In this document: positions 45,708 through 55,436 of the stretch, in pieces
Numbering within the stretch: the stretch's first letter is position 1
How the letters are laid out: every line of letters begins with the position of its first letter
Assembly: GCA_013391845.1 (NCBI GenBank)
Contig: CP058414.1
Location: 1,846,501 to 1,910,500, forward strand
Length of the DNA stretch: 64,000 nucleotides
Origin: Pseudoalteromonas shioyasakiensis
GTDB taxonomy: Bacteria; Pseudomonadota; Gammaproteobacteria; Enterobacterales; Alteromonadaceae
Reading direction: 5' to 3'
Notes under the pieces: generated by a model
What the model saw: the letters and a program-made list of their open reading frames with translations, nothing else
The model's database searches: none
Told to the model about the DNA's origin: nothing
Program-made: the position numbers and the translations under genes

Positions 45708-47354
45708 ATGACATCAGAACAACACACGTTTACCCAAGCTGTTGCTTTACTTCAGCAAGGTAAAGTTAGCCAGGGGATAGAATTATTAAAACCGTTAACA
45801 CATAACAGTGAGTTTGCTGAAAAAGCGTTACAGATTCTCTTTAAAGTTGCTATGCAGCAACAAGACACTGAAACAGCCATTTCTTATTGCCAGCAACTGG
45901 TATCAATTGCTCCTACAAAGTTTGATTACGTACTGACCCTAGTACAATTAAGTTTAAGTTGTGGTGAGCTAGAAATTGCAAAAAACGCGCTATTACCTTT
46001 ATATGAGACAAACCCGCAGCAAGCTGATATTTGTTTTCAGCTAGGTAAAATAGAAAGAAAGCTTGATAACGCAGATGCAGCATTAACTTATCTAGATCAA
46101 GCGAGGGTTTTGTCTGAGCAGTTTAAAGTACCTGCTTTAATCGAAATCTCTTTTGTCCATAATGATCAACTACATCAGCCAGATTCAGCAATAAAGTATT
46201 TAGAACAGGCAATTAGTGCCGATAGTAATAATCTGCAAGCCCACTTTGCATTGGCAAATATTTATGAACAACTCGGTGATAAAGACAAGGCTAAGAAGGG
46301 ATTTCAACAGGTTTTAAAAATAGATGCATTTAATGCGATGGCTCAAGCAAGATTGGCCGATATTGAAACCTTCACTGAACGCGATGCAATTGACTATGAA
46401 CGAGCAAGCTTAGCCATATTACAGCGGGAATCAGATGATATAGCGTGTGCTGATATTTATTATGCACTTGGTAAAGTATTTAATGATTGCAAAAATTATC
46501 AGCAAGCTTGGCATTATTATGTAAAAGCTAATCATTACAATAAAAAGTATTTACCAGCCTATGATCGCCAATCTGTTGAGAAGATTACTGACTACACCTT
46601 AGCTCGTAATATTGTTCTGCAAGAAGCGAATAGCTCAATAACACCAATTATAATTTGCGGTATGTTTCGTTCTGGCTCAACACTAATTGAACAAATCATC
46701 AGCTCTAACGAGCAAATAGCGGCAGGTGGTGAAATTGCCTATTTACATTCATCGTTATTCAATTTAATTGGCGATGAAAAGGCTCTTGCTAATAAGGCTA
46801 AAGAGCCTGAATTTACTGATGGTTATAAAGAACAATTAACCTTAAGAGCTGAAGGTGCGCTTTATGTAACAGATAAACGCCCTGAAAATTACCTTTACTT
46901 AGACATTATCAAGCAGCTATATCCAAAAGCTAAGATTATCTGGACAGAGCGAGATATTAAAGACAATAGCTTATCAGCTTTTTTCCAGCATTTAGGTCCA
47001 AGTTTAAATTATGCTGTATCGCTAAACGATACATTGCATCATTACGAGCAGCAACAACGAATTAAGTCACATTGGCAGTCGCGTTTTGGCGATGATATTT
47101 TTACTCTGAATTACGACCAGCTCGTTTGCTCACCTGAGCAAGTGTTAGAACAGTTGTTTAGTTTTTTAGGGCTAGAATACTCTGATGAAGCCCAGCGGTT
47201 TCATAATAAATCTGGCACTGTAAGTACAGCGAGTGTCTGGCAGGTTAGAAAGCCACTTTATAAGTCTTCGTCAGGTCGTTTTGTAAATTATCTAAAGCAT
47301 ATACAGGCTGATGAGAAATCCTATTTAGATGCAAAAGCGCTTTTAAATAGATAA
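45708..47354 (+). CDS. TPR-repeat sulfotransferase-like protein 2
   Basis: A 548-residue protein with N-terminal TPR repeats (about residues 1-290; AHFALANIYEQLGDKDKAKK is typical) and a sulfotransferase domain. The phosphosulfate loop is GMFRSGSTLIEQII near residue 318 and the 3'-phosphate region WTERDIKDNSLSAFF. The ATG at 45708 is preferred because GGGGAA precedes it; an in-frame ATG at 45645 would lie inside the terminator of the previous gene. It shares its architecture with the gene at 38385 and brackets receptor 1 with it. Likely cytoplasmic; acceptor unknown. Confidence 0.9.
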   Translation: MTSEQHTFTQAVALLQQGKVSQGIELLKPLTHNSEFAEKALQILFKVAMQQQDTETAISYCQQLVSIAPTKFDYVLTLVQLSLSCGELEIAKNALLPLYETNPQQADICFQLGKIERKLDNADAALTYLDQARVLSEQFKVPALIEISFVHNDQLHQPDSAIKYLEQAISADSNNLQAHFALANIYEQLGDKDKAKKGFQQVLKIDAFNAMAQARLADIETFTERDAIDYERASLAILQRESDDIACADIYYALGKVFNDCKNYQQAWHYYVKANHYNKKYLPAYDRQSVEKITDYTLARNIVLQEANSSITPIIICGMFRSGSTLIEQIISSNEQIAAGGEIAYLHSSLFNLIGDEKALANKAKEPEFTDGYKEQLTLRAEGALYVTDKRPENYLYLDIIKQLYPKAKIIWTERDIKDNSLSAFFQHLGPSLNYAVSLNDTLHHYEQQQRIKSHWQSRFGDDIFTLNYDQLVCSPEQVLEQLFSFLGLEYSDEAQRFHNKSGTVSTASVWQVRKPLYKSSSGRFVNYLKHIQADEKSYLDAKALLNR

Positions 47355-47370
47355 CAGCTAATTAGAGGAA

Positions 47371-47398
47371 AAGACCATCAGTTTGATGGTCTTTTTTT
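47371..47398. terminator. Bidirectional intrinsic terminator
   Basis: AAGACCATCA-GTT-TGATGGTCTT, a perfect 10-bp stem, is followed by a T-run on the plus strand and preceded by an A-run beginning in the stem. It serves the sulfotransferase gene and the convergent TPR/oxygenase gene, whose stop is 3 bp away. Confidence 0.9.
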
Positions 47399-47400
47399 CA

Positions 47401-49191
47401 CTATTTTAAGGGCATGATATCGCAAGGAATTGTTAGTCTAGGACTCTTACTTTTGAGTTGGTAAGTGCCATGCCAAATATAGCTAGGGAAAATAATAATA
47501 TGACCTTCTTCTGGGCATATTTCACGAGCAATAGATTCTCGATCACCTAAGTTAAGACTTGTTTCCCCCAGTTTTAACCAACCATTTTTAGTCGGATCAT
47601 CTTTACTCATTTCATCAGGAATAGAAATATAGCTCGGAGCCGATAACCAACCTTGTGGGTGAATATGGTTAGCATGAAAACCACCTTGTTCTAGTTTGAC
47701 AGACCAACTACCTTTGGCAACAAAGCGTTGATGGTTACGTGCCAATAGAGGATGGTTAGCATCTTCTGGCAGCTGCTGCAGATATTGGTTTATGCATGTC
47801 GTCATTGATGACTTAAATAAATCAATGAGTTGATTAGAGCGGTGCAACAGGTGACCCTGCGTTTGACTGCCACTGCGCACACTTTGATCTAATGGTTGTA
47901 GTTTATTGGTGTGTAGGCCAATCATTAGCTCTTGCAGTTGTTTATTGAAATCGCCATACGTTTTAAAACCATGCGGGGCAGGAAGCTCCATTACCTTAAC
48001 GAATTTATCAAGGTTAGTTAACCAATGATATTTATCATTATTTGATAGTCGCCAAGCAATACTTAAATATGCCCAAAGCTCTTGGTTATTAGGATTAAAT
48101 TTTACTGCGGTTTCTAAATGAGAGATCGCTGAGCTGTAATCGCCTTGTTGTATGTAAAAGTTTGCTAAATCAATACTGTAACGAGCATTTTGTGGGGCTG
48201 CTTTGACTAGTTGCTGAAGGAGTGAAAATGCTTTTTCTGCTTCTCCTGTTTTATCAAGAAGAATACTATGGGCATGAAGTAAATCTAAGTTCTGCGGATG
48301 GCTTTGTGTTGCTTTACTACTTATAACTAACGCTTCTTCTAACTTGTCTAATTGCAGCAATTGGCCAATTTGAGAATGGATTAAAACAGGGTTAGCATCA
48401 TAGTTTTTAAAAGTATGGGCATATGAACTCATCAACTGGTTTTGTGAGTGTTCCCAGTAGAGCTTATTAAGACTTTCATGTGCAGGTACATAGTTAGGAG
48501 CAAGCTCTAAGCATGCCTTGAGATGAGCTTGTGCATGTTCATATTGTTGTAAATCATAATGTGTACAACCAACTATATAATGTAATTCAGCACTTGGTTG
48601 CTGTTTTAAAAGCATTTTCAAAAGCTCCAATGCTTTGTCAAATTTACCCAAATTACGATAATTACACGCTTCTTTATAAACGAAATGAAATTGCCCCTTT
48701 AATTGGGCTGGTAATTTTGTTTGAAAATAGTCTTCGATACGTTGTAAATCACCCAATCGCTCGAAAAGCTCTAGAGCGAGCCAGTGATATCGAACTAATG
48801 AAGTTTGCGAAGGGGATGTTTCGTTAATAAACAGCTCAGCCTTCAGTAATTCGTCTTGGTTAATTAGACTTTCGATATAATTAAGTCGTGGCTTTTCGAG
48901 TGACAAAGAAGCTGTGTTGTATTCACAAAACTGAATACACTCTGCATACTTTTTTTGTTTACAAAGTAGATTGGTGTAGTTGTCTAAAAGGCCAACATGA
49001 TTACTAAATTGGCTAAGGCCTTTTAAATAACACTGCTCTGCTTCAATAGTTTTGTTTACAGCTGATAAACATAAGCTATTCAATGTATACCAATCAGCGG
49101 TTTTATTTGTATGTAAAGAAAGGAGTTGTAATGCCTGCACATATTGTTGTTGATTGAATGCGTGCAAAGCTCTTTGCAATGAATTATTCAC
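47401..49191 (-). CDS. TPR protein with 2-oxoglutarate/Fe(II) oxygenase-like C-terminus
   Basis: A 596-residue protein. Roughly the first 400 residues are TPR repeats (for example AELHYIVGCTHYDLQQYEHA and ARYSIDLANFYIQQGDYSSA). The last about 200 resemble the putative 2OG-Fe(II) oxygenase family found after TPRs: HANHIHPQGWLSAPSYISIP, then EEGHIIIFPSYIWHGT and SPRLTIPCDIMP, where the second His and the Arg would be the distal iron ligand and the 2-oxoglutarate anchor. The usual HxD pair is not obvious (HANHIH), so the proximal ligands are uncertain. No signal peptide. It lies between the sulfotransferase and the DUF547 genes. Confidence 0.82.
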   Translation of the reverse strand: MNNSLQRALHAFNQQQYVQALQLLSLHTNKTADWYTLNSLCLSAVNKTIEAEQCYLKGLSQFSNHVGLLDNYTNLLCKQKKYAECIQFCEYNTASLSLEKPRLNYIESLINQDELLKAELFINETSPSQTSLVRYHWLALELFERLGDLQRIEDYFQTKLPAQLKGQFHFVYKEACNYRNLGKFDKALELLKMLLKQQPSAELHYIVGCTHYDLQQYEHAQAHLKACLELAPNYVPAHESLNKLYWEHSQNQLMSSYAHTFKNYDANPVLIHSQIGQLLQLDKLEEALVISSKATQSHPQNLDLLHAHSILLDKTGEAEKAFSLLQQLVKAAPQNARYSIDLANFYIQQGDYSSAISHLETAVKFNPNNQELWAYLSIAWRLSNNDKYHWLTNLDKFVKVMELPAPHGFKTYGDFNKQLQELMIGLHTNKLQPLDQSVRSGSQTQGHLLHRSNQLIDLFKSSMTTCINQYLQQLPEDANHPLLARNHQRFVAKGSWSVKLEQGGFHANHIHPQGWLSAPSYISIPDEMSKDDPTKNGWLKLGETSLNLGDRESIAREICPEEGHIIIFPSYIWHGTYQLKSKSPRLTIPCDIMPLK

Positions 49192-49244
49192 TCGTACACC
49201 CTGTTTTTGCTTTATGTTAACAGGGCGTACAGTAAAGTAAAATA

Positions 49245-50390
49245 TTACTCTTGATTTACATCAAGGTCTTTGATTTCTACTGTACCTTTAATGCGTTCTC
49301 TTTGTTTATAAAGCTTGCGAATTTTCTTCCAAACTTGTGGTGGGTATCGACCAAATTGAGCTAGCCGCTTCGTTAAGGGATCGGTGATATAGCTTCCGTC
49401 TGCTGCACGATATCCATATGTTATTCCACCTATACCTTCTAACGGAGCCCTGTTAATAGCTGAAGAGGCTCCATAGGCTCTATGCGTGCGATATAAATCT
49501 ACGATATGCCAATCATCTATTGTAAGCTTAAACCCTTTAGATGACTCTACAGCATCTTTTAAAGAGCCATTAGTATAGTGTTCAATATGAGACTTTAAAT
49601 CTTGTTCAAAGTCGTCAAACAAGGCTTCTGTTTGCTGGTAGTAGACGGATAGGTAAAGCCTATCTTTCCCTTTAATTTGCATACCTCGGTTAGAATTAAC
49701 AAATTCCTCACCATTGTCTGCTAGTTGGTAATACACTTTGCTTCCTACATAGGCTTCTGGGCGAAGATTTGGGCTGCCGATATTCCCTTGATGAAAGCCG
49801 TACATTACAATCGGTTTACTTTTGCCAAACTTTTTAAAGACAATGTCGTGTTGTATGTCATTTAAAGACAGGCTATGTCCCATAACAGTAATAAATTCCT
49901 CATCAAGTAATGAATTATCACCAAATAATAAATCTTCAGTACTGAAGATAGGGTAGTGCTCAATGAGTTTCTCTAATAATGCTGTGGTATATAAATTTAG
50001 CCAATAAGCGAGTTGCTCAGATAGGACGAGCTCATTAAGAGGGATTTGTTCAGGAACTTGTTCAAGGCTCAGACGTATTTTTCTAAAACCAGTTTTCAGG
50101 TTTGCCTTTACAACTTCTTCATAATAAAAACGGTTTGCTTCTAAAGCAGTATCGTTATTTTTATGTGCTCGGGTGCGTGTCCCAATGCTTGATTGGCCTT
50201 TTCGAAAACCTCGGTCTGAGCGGCCTAAGTCAATAACAGTGATTTTAAGCAACTGATCTAAATCACCATAAGATATTGTTAAATCATTATCTAAGCCGAA
50301 ATCGGCAAATTCTTCTGGTAGAGTGTCTAGTTTTGCTGACGAGTATGCAGTAAAGAAAATTGTGGTAATTAATAAGAGTGGTTTAAGCAT
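49245..50390 (-). CDS. DUF547 periplasmic protein A
   Basis: A 381-residue protein with a signal peptide (MLKPLLLITTIFFTAYSSA). The DUF547 core includes EQLAYWLNLYTTALLEKLIE, NDIQHDIVFKKFGK, YGFHQGNIGSPNLRPEAY and NSNRGMQI. The family is common in marine and plant-associated organisms and has no settled biochemical role. GGGAG precedes the start. It is the downstream member of a tandem pair with the gene at 50453, separated by 62 bp; the two are clear paralogues throughout. Confidence 0.9.
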   Translation of the reverse strand: MLKPLLLITTIFFTAYSSAKLDTLPEEFADFGLDNDLTISYGDLDQLLKITVIDLGRSDRGFRKGQSSIGTRTRAHKNNDTALEANRFYYEEVVKANLKTGFRKIRLSLEQVPEQIPLNELVLSEQLAYWLNLYTTALLEKLIEHYPIFSTEDLLFGDNSLLDEEFITVMGHSLSLNDIQHDIVFKKFGKSKPIVMYGFHQGNIGSPNLRPEAYVGSKVYYQLADNGEEFVNSNRGMQIKGKDRLYLSVYYQQTEALFDDFEQDLKSHIEHYTNGSLKDAVESSKGFKLTIDDWHIVDLYRTHRAYGASSAINRAPLEGIGGITYGYRAADGSYITDPLTKRLAQFGRYPPQVWKKIRKLYKQRERIKGTVEIKDLDVNQE

Positions 50391-50452
50391 AGCGAACTCC
50401 CTGTTCAGAAAAAGCCACCCATCACATTCTTTTGACGAGTGGCTATCTTATT

Positions 50453-51628
50453 TTAATTCTTTGAATCAAGATCCTTAATCTCAACAGAGCCACTGTTGTC
50501 TTGGCGCTTTAAATTAAGTTTTTTGATTTTTTCTAACATTTCAGGAGAAAAACGACCAAAATCCATGGTGCGCATCATAATTGAATCAGTAATGTGACTA
50601 ACGTTTACTGCCCCAATACCAGCGCCACTACCTTCAGGGCCGATAGGTACTGCAGAGTTGCTTACAACAGCATTTAGCATTGCCGCAGGGTTAGTTGATG
50701 CAGAACCGCCATAGTCACGGTCGGTGCCATATAAATCAGTGATACTCCAATCTTCAATATCAATTTTGAAGCGCTTGGCGTATTTAACATCGCTTTTCAT
50801 TTGACCTTCAGCATAGTCTTCTAAGTGCTCACGTAAGTCATTTTCGAAATCTGAAAATAAAGACTCAGCTTGTTCATAATACTTAGACACATAAAGGCGG
50901 TTTTTACGCTTAATTTGCATGCCTCGATTTGAGTTTACAAACTCTTCACCATTTTCAACAAGTTGATGGTAAACCTTGCTACCTTTATACGCTTCATCTC
51001 GAAGGTTTGGGCTACCAATGTTACCTTGATAAAAGCCATACATAACAATTGGCTTCTTTTTACCGAATTTTTCAAAAACAATTTTATGTTGAATATCATT
51101 GAGTGAAAGTTTGTAACCGGCAACGGTTAAAAACTCATCTTCTAAAATTGAGTCATCACCAAAAAGAAGATCTTCCGTATCACGAACAGGGTAGTGTTCA
51201 ATTAACTTTTCAACCATCGCTGTATTATATAGGTTAAGCCAATATGCCAATTGTTCATCAAGGCTTAAATCGTTTAATGACACTTCACTCGGTACCTTTT
51301 CTAGGCTAAGCCTAATTTTGTGAAATCCATCTTTTATGTCTGATTTAACAACCCCTTCGAAGAAAAAACGATTGGCTTCAAGCGCAGTATCATTATTTTT
51401 GTGGGATTTCATGCGTGTGCCAATAGAGGATTGAGATTTACGAGAACTTCGATCTGATTTCCCCATATCTATTACGGTCATTTCAAGTAGCTTATCGAGA
51501 TCCTCGTACGAGACTTTAATGTCACGATTGAGACTAAAGTCAGAAAACTCTTCTGGGAGTTCATTTATTTTTGCATACGAAGAAAGTGAGCAAAAAGTAA
51601 ATGTAATTAGTAATAATTGTTTAATCAT
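50453..51628 (-). CDS. DUF547 periplasmic protein B
   Basis: A 391-residue paralogue of the neighbouring DUF547 gene, with signal peptide MIKQLLLITFTFCSLSSYA. It shares EQLAYWLNLYNTAMVEKLIE, SLNDIQHKIVFEKFGKKKP, YGFYQGNIGSPNLRDEAY and EFVNSNRGMQIK. It differs mainly near the C-terminus by a Gly/Ala/Ser-rich insertion (VSNSAVPIGPEGSGAGIG). The ATG at 51628 is chosen for AAGGAA 7 nt upstream. It probably forms an operon with its paralogue and is divergent from TonB receptor 2. Confidence 0.9.
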   Translation of the reverse strand: MIKQLLLITFTFCSLSSYAKINELPEEFSDFSLNRDIKVSYEDLDKLLEMTVIDMGKSDRSSRKSQSSIGTRMKSHKNNDTALEANRFFFEGVVKSDIKDGFHKIRLSLEKVPSEVSLNDLSLDEQLAYWLNLYNTAMVEKLIEHYPVRDTEDLLFGDDSILEDEFLTVAGYKLSLNDIQHKIVFEKFGKKKPIVMYGFYQGNIGSPNLRDEAYKGSKVYHQLVENGEEFVNSNRGMQIKRKNRLYVSKYYEQAESLFSDFENDLREHLEDYAEGQMKSDVKYAKRFKIDIEDWSITDLYGTDRDYGGSASTNPAAMLNAVVSNSAVPIGPEGSGAGIGAVNVSHITDSIMMRTMDFGRFSPEMLEKIKKLNLKRQDNSGSVEIKDLDSKN

Positions 51629-51780
51629 GGTTTTTCCTTGTTGTTTTAACAATCTAACTATTGCTGATTGTTACATTTTTTTCAAGTGATCATGTACCGA
51701 ATATATAACTGGATCCAATGTTTACCCTAGTAAATAAGGAGGTGTTGTAAATTGCTGGTTAAGTTGTCTTTCTGTTTGTG

Positions 51781-51806
51781 GTTAATAGAATGTTCATTCT
51801 ATTAAC
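51781..51806. promoter_or_regulatory. 26-bp inverted repeat, possible operator
   Basis: GTTAATAGAATG and CATTCTATTAAC are perfect 12-bp arms around a 2-bp centre. Such tight symmetry fits a dimeric transcription factor site better than an RNA hairpin. It lies between the divergent DUF547 and TonB receptor genes. Confidence 0.5.
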
Positions 51807-52154
51807 TTTTGCATTTTTAAGTCTTGATTTTATCATTACCCCTTAATTTGACCTGTTTAATTGTGAATTGACCGTAATTACTGGGTGTTTATTTTTTTAT
51901 TTTTATTTTTTACCAGATAAAAAATCTAAAACAACAAAGCTTTAATTATTGCTTTTATTGCAATTAATTGGTTGGTTTTGTGCTTGTACCTATATTAATG
52001 CCAGAAATGTGGATTTTTAAATTCTTTTATAACTTGTTGTAAACACTGTCATGCTCTTTGTAATTCAAGGGATTTAAAGGTGTTAATGTTGTTTTTTTAT
52101 TTTGGGTGTTCTTATATTTATTGTTAAAAGTTGAACTTTTGCGTTACTGAAGTG

Positions 52155-52184
52155 TTGACCTTTGAGAGTCGCGAGTATTATTAT
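52155..52184 (+). promoter_or_regulatory. Candidate promoter of TonB receptor 2
   Basis: TTGACC (52155-52160) and TATTAT (52179-52184) are 18 bp apart, giving a leader of about 80 nt. The same -35 sequence appears before TonB receptor 3. Confidence 0.4.
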
Positions 52185-52237
52185 CATGGCTCAAAATGAC
52201 TGTGTAATATGCATTTATTTTGAATAACTATAAATAT

Positions 52238-52267
52238 TCCATGAATAACATGGACCAGGGAGAATCA
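52238..52267 (+). promoter_or_regulatory. Shared leader element, TonB receptor 2
   Basis: TCCAT-GAATAAC-ATGGA forms a small hairpin, followed directly by CCAGGGAGAATCAA and the start codon, as in the other two receptors. Stem sequence differs, pairing is kept. Confidence 0.5.
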
Positions 52268-52268
52268 A

Positions 52269-54932
52269 ATGTTAAATAATAAAGTTTCAAAAGCTGTTCG
52301 CTTAGCGGTTGCTTTTGGTGCAGCTTCTACTGCTGCATTTTCTGCAAGCTCATTTGCAGCAGACGAAGAAAACGCAGAAAAAGTTGAACGTATTCAAGTT
52401 ACAGGTTCACGCATCAAACAAGTAGACCTTGAAAACAGCTCTCCAGTAACTGTTTTATCAGCTGCAGAAATTAGCCTTTCAGGTGAGCCTACAGTTGCTG
52501 ACGTTTTAAATAACCTTGCTTCTAACTCTTTCGGTTCTTGGAAGGGTGTATCTGGTTACGGCGCAGGTGGTGCAGCATCTTCTAACATCAACTTACGTGG
52601 CCTGGGTTCTGATGCGACACTTGTATTATTAGACGGTCGTCGTATGCCTGGTACAAGTTCATCTTCAGGTTCATCAGCAGATACTTCAATTATCCCAATG
52701 GCAGTTGTTGAGCGTGTTGAAATCCTTCGTGATGGCGCATCAGCTGTTTATGGTTCATCTGCAGTTGCTGGTGTAATCAATATCATCACTAAGAAAGATT
52801 TTGATGGCGTTAGCGTTAAATACGATTACGAGGTACCTAAAGTAGAAGGTGGCGAAAGCAAAACTTTCTCAATTACTTCAGGTTATACATCTGAAAAAGG
52901 TAATATCATTTTCACGTATGAGAACTCACGTGACAACGCAATCTTCGACAAAGAAATTTGGGCGATGGACGATCCTACGTACGGTGCGTACAGTGGTTAT
53001 AGCCATGTACCAAACTATCGAATTGGTGGTGCAGGTAGCTACATCTCAAACCCAGAGTTATGTGATCAAACAGCTGACGTAGTGAATGCTATGGATGAAA
53101 ATGGCGTTGGCGGTTGTTTATATAACTACGGTAACGTTACAAAATTCTACCCAGACGTAGAAAATAACTCATTCTTAACAAACTTTAACTATGAACTAAC
53201 TGATAACATCCGTTTTGTTGGCCGTGCAATGGCAAGTTTCAACGAAACAAATTCACGTTATGCTGGTACTCCAGTATCTACGGGTGCTGTATGGATGGAC
53301 GCTGACAACCAGTATAACCCAGAAGGCGAAGACATCCGTCTTTACATGCGCTCTGTACCAATTGGTAACCGTGACACTAAAACAGAAGTTGTTACAACTG
53401 ATATCGTATTAGGTCTTGAAGGTTTCACTGATATTGGCAATGGCCTTGATTGGGAAATCAACTACCAAAATAGCATTTCTAAAACAAACGTTTTCGGTAG
53501 TAACCTAGTTAACGACGTAATGTTACAAAACGCGATTGATTCTGGTGAGTACGATATTCTTAATACTACTGGTATGAGCTACGATGAGTGGAACACTCAA
53601 TTAACTGATTTATACCAATATGCAGCGCACACTGGTACTTATGAAGGTCGTTACGAAAGTCAACAAATTGATGGTTTAGTGTCTACTACTTTTGTTGATA
53701 ACGGTGACTTCGTTATTGCTGGTGTTGTTGGTGCTGAATTTGAAGAAATTGATTTCACTCAAGTATCTGATCCTGAATCTGCAAATGGTTTCATCTCTGG
53801 TGGTTCAGGCGGTGATGACGTGTATGCAACTCGTGACCGTACTGCTGCTTACATGGAAATCCAAGCAAGCTTACCATACGAAATTGATGTAACAGTTGCT
53901 GGTCGTTATGAGAAATACGAACAGTCTGGTATGACAAACCTTGGTGAAAAGAGCACTACATTCGATAAAGTTGTTCCAAAAGTAGGTGTTACTTGGCGTC
54001 CAACTGAAACATTATTAATCCGTGGTTCTTGGGGTGAGTCTTTCCGTGCTCCTAACATGGGCGAAATGTTCCAGTCTTATGCATTAAGTTTCCCAACTGT
54101 TCGTGATACAGCATGGTGTGATGCTAACCCAGGTCAAGCACTAGAAGGTTACTGTTCTGACGCTGGTGAGCAAGTAGCGACATGGTTCGGTGGTAATGCA
54201 AACCTTACTGAAGAAACAGGTGATTCTACGACTCTTGGTTTCGTATGGGATATCGTTGATGGTTTAGCCGTAGAATTAACTTACTACGATATCAGCTACG
54301 AGAACCGTATTGATGACGTAAGCACTACTGAGCTTCTACGTATTGAACAAGAAGAGGGTGGTTTAGGTTCTACGCCAGATGCTATCGACCGTGCTAATGG
54401 TAATGGTCAAATTGATTACATCTACACAGGTTATATCAATAAAGCATCACTACAAACGTCTGGTATCGACTTCTCAACTCGTTACAAGCATGAAACTAGC
54501 TTCGGTGACTTCGGTGTTATGCTAAACGTTTCTAAAGTTATGGAATTTGAAGAGAAAGCTGACAAAGATGCAGAACCATTTGATTATGCAGGTCTTCAAG
54601 ATTACCCAGATTGGAAAGCTGATTTAGGTGTTAGCTACTCTTATGAAGACTACAGTGCGTCTTGGACTATGTTCTACGTAGGTGCACAAGAGTCTGGTAA
54701 TGAAGAGTGGGGTGTTGATTACCTTGCTGATGTACCTTCATACTTCAAGCATAATGCTCAGTTCACATACACTGCACCAACAAATACTAAAATTTCTGTA
54801 GGTGTTAACAACGTATTTGATAAGAAAGCTCCTTCTTGGTATGACGGCTTCCGTGACTACCGTGATTCAAGCTGGTCATTATACGATCAAACAGGTCGTT
54901 CAATGTACCTTCGTTTAGAACAAAAATTCTAA
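52269..54932 (+). CDS. TonB-dependent outer-membrane receptor 2
   Basis: An 887-residue receptor. Its first residues (MLNNKVSKAVRLAVAFGAAS) are almost the same as in receptors 1 and 3. A TonB-box-like VERIQVTGSRIK and a plug with NINLRGLGSDATLVLLDGRR and LRDGASAVYGSSAVAGVINI follow, then the barrel, ending MYLRLEQKF. It sits between the divergent DUF547 pair and receptor 3. Plug and barrel differ widely from receptor 1, so a different ligand is likely. Confidence 0.96.
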   Translation: MLNNKVSKAVRLAVAFGAASTAAFSASSFAADEENAEKVERIQVTGSRIKQVDLENSSPVTVLSAAEISLSGEPTVADVLNNLASNSFGSWKGVSGYGAGGAASSNINLRGLGSDATLVLLDGRRMPGTSSSSGSSADTSIIPMAVVERVEILRDGASAVYGSSAVAGVINIITKKDFDGVSVKYDYEVPKVEGGESKTFSITSGYTSEKGNIIFTYENSRDNAIFDKEIWAMDDPTYGAYSGYSHVPNYRIGGAGSYISNPELCDQTADVVNAMDENGVGGCLYNYGNVTKFYPDVENNSFLTNFNYELTDNIRFVGRAMASFNETNSRYAGTPVSTGAVWMDADNQYNPEGEDIRLYMRSVPIGNRDTKTEVVTTDIVLGLEGFTDIGNGLDWEINYQNSISKTNVFGSNLVNDVMLQNAIDSGEYDILNTTGMSYDEWNTQLTDLYQYAAHTGTYEGRYESQQIDGLVSTTFVDNGDFVIAGVVGAEFEEIDFTQVSDPESANGFISGGSGGDDVYATRDRTAAYMEIQASLPYEIDVTVAGRYEKYEQSGMTNLGEKSTTFDKVVPKVGVTWRPTETLLIRGSWGESFRAPNMGEMFQSYALSFPTVRDTAWCDANPGQALEGYCSDAGEQVATWFGGNANLTEETGDSTTLGFVWDIVDGLAVELTYYDISYENRIDDVSTTELLRIEQEEGGLGSTPDAIDRANGNGQIDYIYTGYINKASLQTSGIDFSTRYKHETSFGDFGVMLNVSKVMEFEEKADKDAEPFDYAGLQDYPDWKADLGVSYSYEDYSASWTMFYVGAQESGNEEWGVDYLADVPSYFKHNAQFTYTAPTNTKISVGVNNVFDKKAPSWYDGFRDYRDSSWSLYDQTGRSMYLRLEQKF

Positions 54933-54960
54933 ACTTTGAAAACAAATTAGTATAAGCAAT

Positions 54961-54990
54961 AAAACCCCGCGACATCGCGGGGTTTTTTTT
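54961..54990 (+). terminator. Intrinsic terminator of TonB receptor 2
   Basis: CCCCGCG-ACAT-CGCGGGG flanked by AAAA and a run of eight T, 28 bp after the stop codon. Confidence 0.93.
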
Positions 54991-55400
54991 GTCTAATTCT
55001 CGTTTCTCAATACTTAAAAATGGATTCATCAATATTAGTAGTTGTTAAAACCGCTGTGCTTCGGTTTGCAAAAACTTAATTACAAACCTTTTGTCTTAGT
55101 CTGATTTTGTGCAAACAGTCGTTCTTTCTAAGAAAAATCTTTAAGCTATCGAATAAAGTTCCCAGTAAATAGTGTTGTTGTTTTCGCAAAAACGAAAGCT
55201 TATTGGTTTTGTTTTTTGGAACTATCTTTTAGAGCTTTAATGGTTTTTTTATTGTATTAAAAAGGCTGTGTCGGTTATTTTAAAATTAGTTTGTCCCTAT
55301 TTTTAAAATAGCGGTTAATGGTGTATGAATGGTTTTGGGAGTATTTTTAGATATAACGAATTACTGGATTTTACATTAAAAAACAAAGGTTAAAAAACTG
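54991..55400. other. AT-rich gap between TonB receptors 2 and 3, no gene seen
   Basis: About 400 bp after the terminator show no open reading frame with a ribosome binding site and no clear hairpin; the regulatory features of receptor 3 begin at about 55401. Confidence 0.55.
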
Positions 55401-55430
55401 TTGACCAAAAGTTGTCCCTGATATTAGTAT
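55401..55430 (+). promoter_or_regulatory. Candidate promoter of TonB receptor 3
   Basis: TTGACC (55401-55406) and TAGTAT (55425-55430) are 18 bp apart. The downstream inverted repeat at 55437-55467 would overlap or closely follow the transcription start. Confidence 0.5.
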
Positions 55431-55436
55431 TTAATT

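Larger units (their letters stand above)
51629..52268. other. Long AT-rich divergent intergenic region before TonB receptor 2
   Basis: About 640 bp separate the DUF547 gene from receptor 2. It holds a perfect 26-bp palindrome-like inverted repeat (51781-51806), an AAGGAGGT sequence (51736-51743) followed by a possible 17-codon reading frame, a candidate promoter (52155-52184) and the receptor leader hairpin. The rest is plain AT-rich sequence. Confidence 0.6.
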
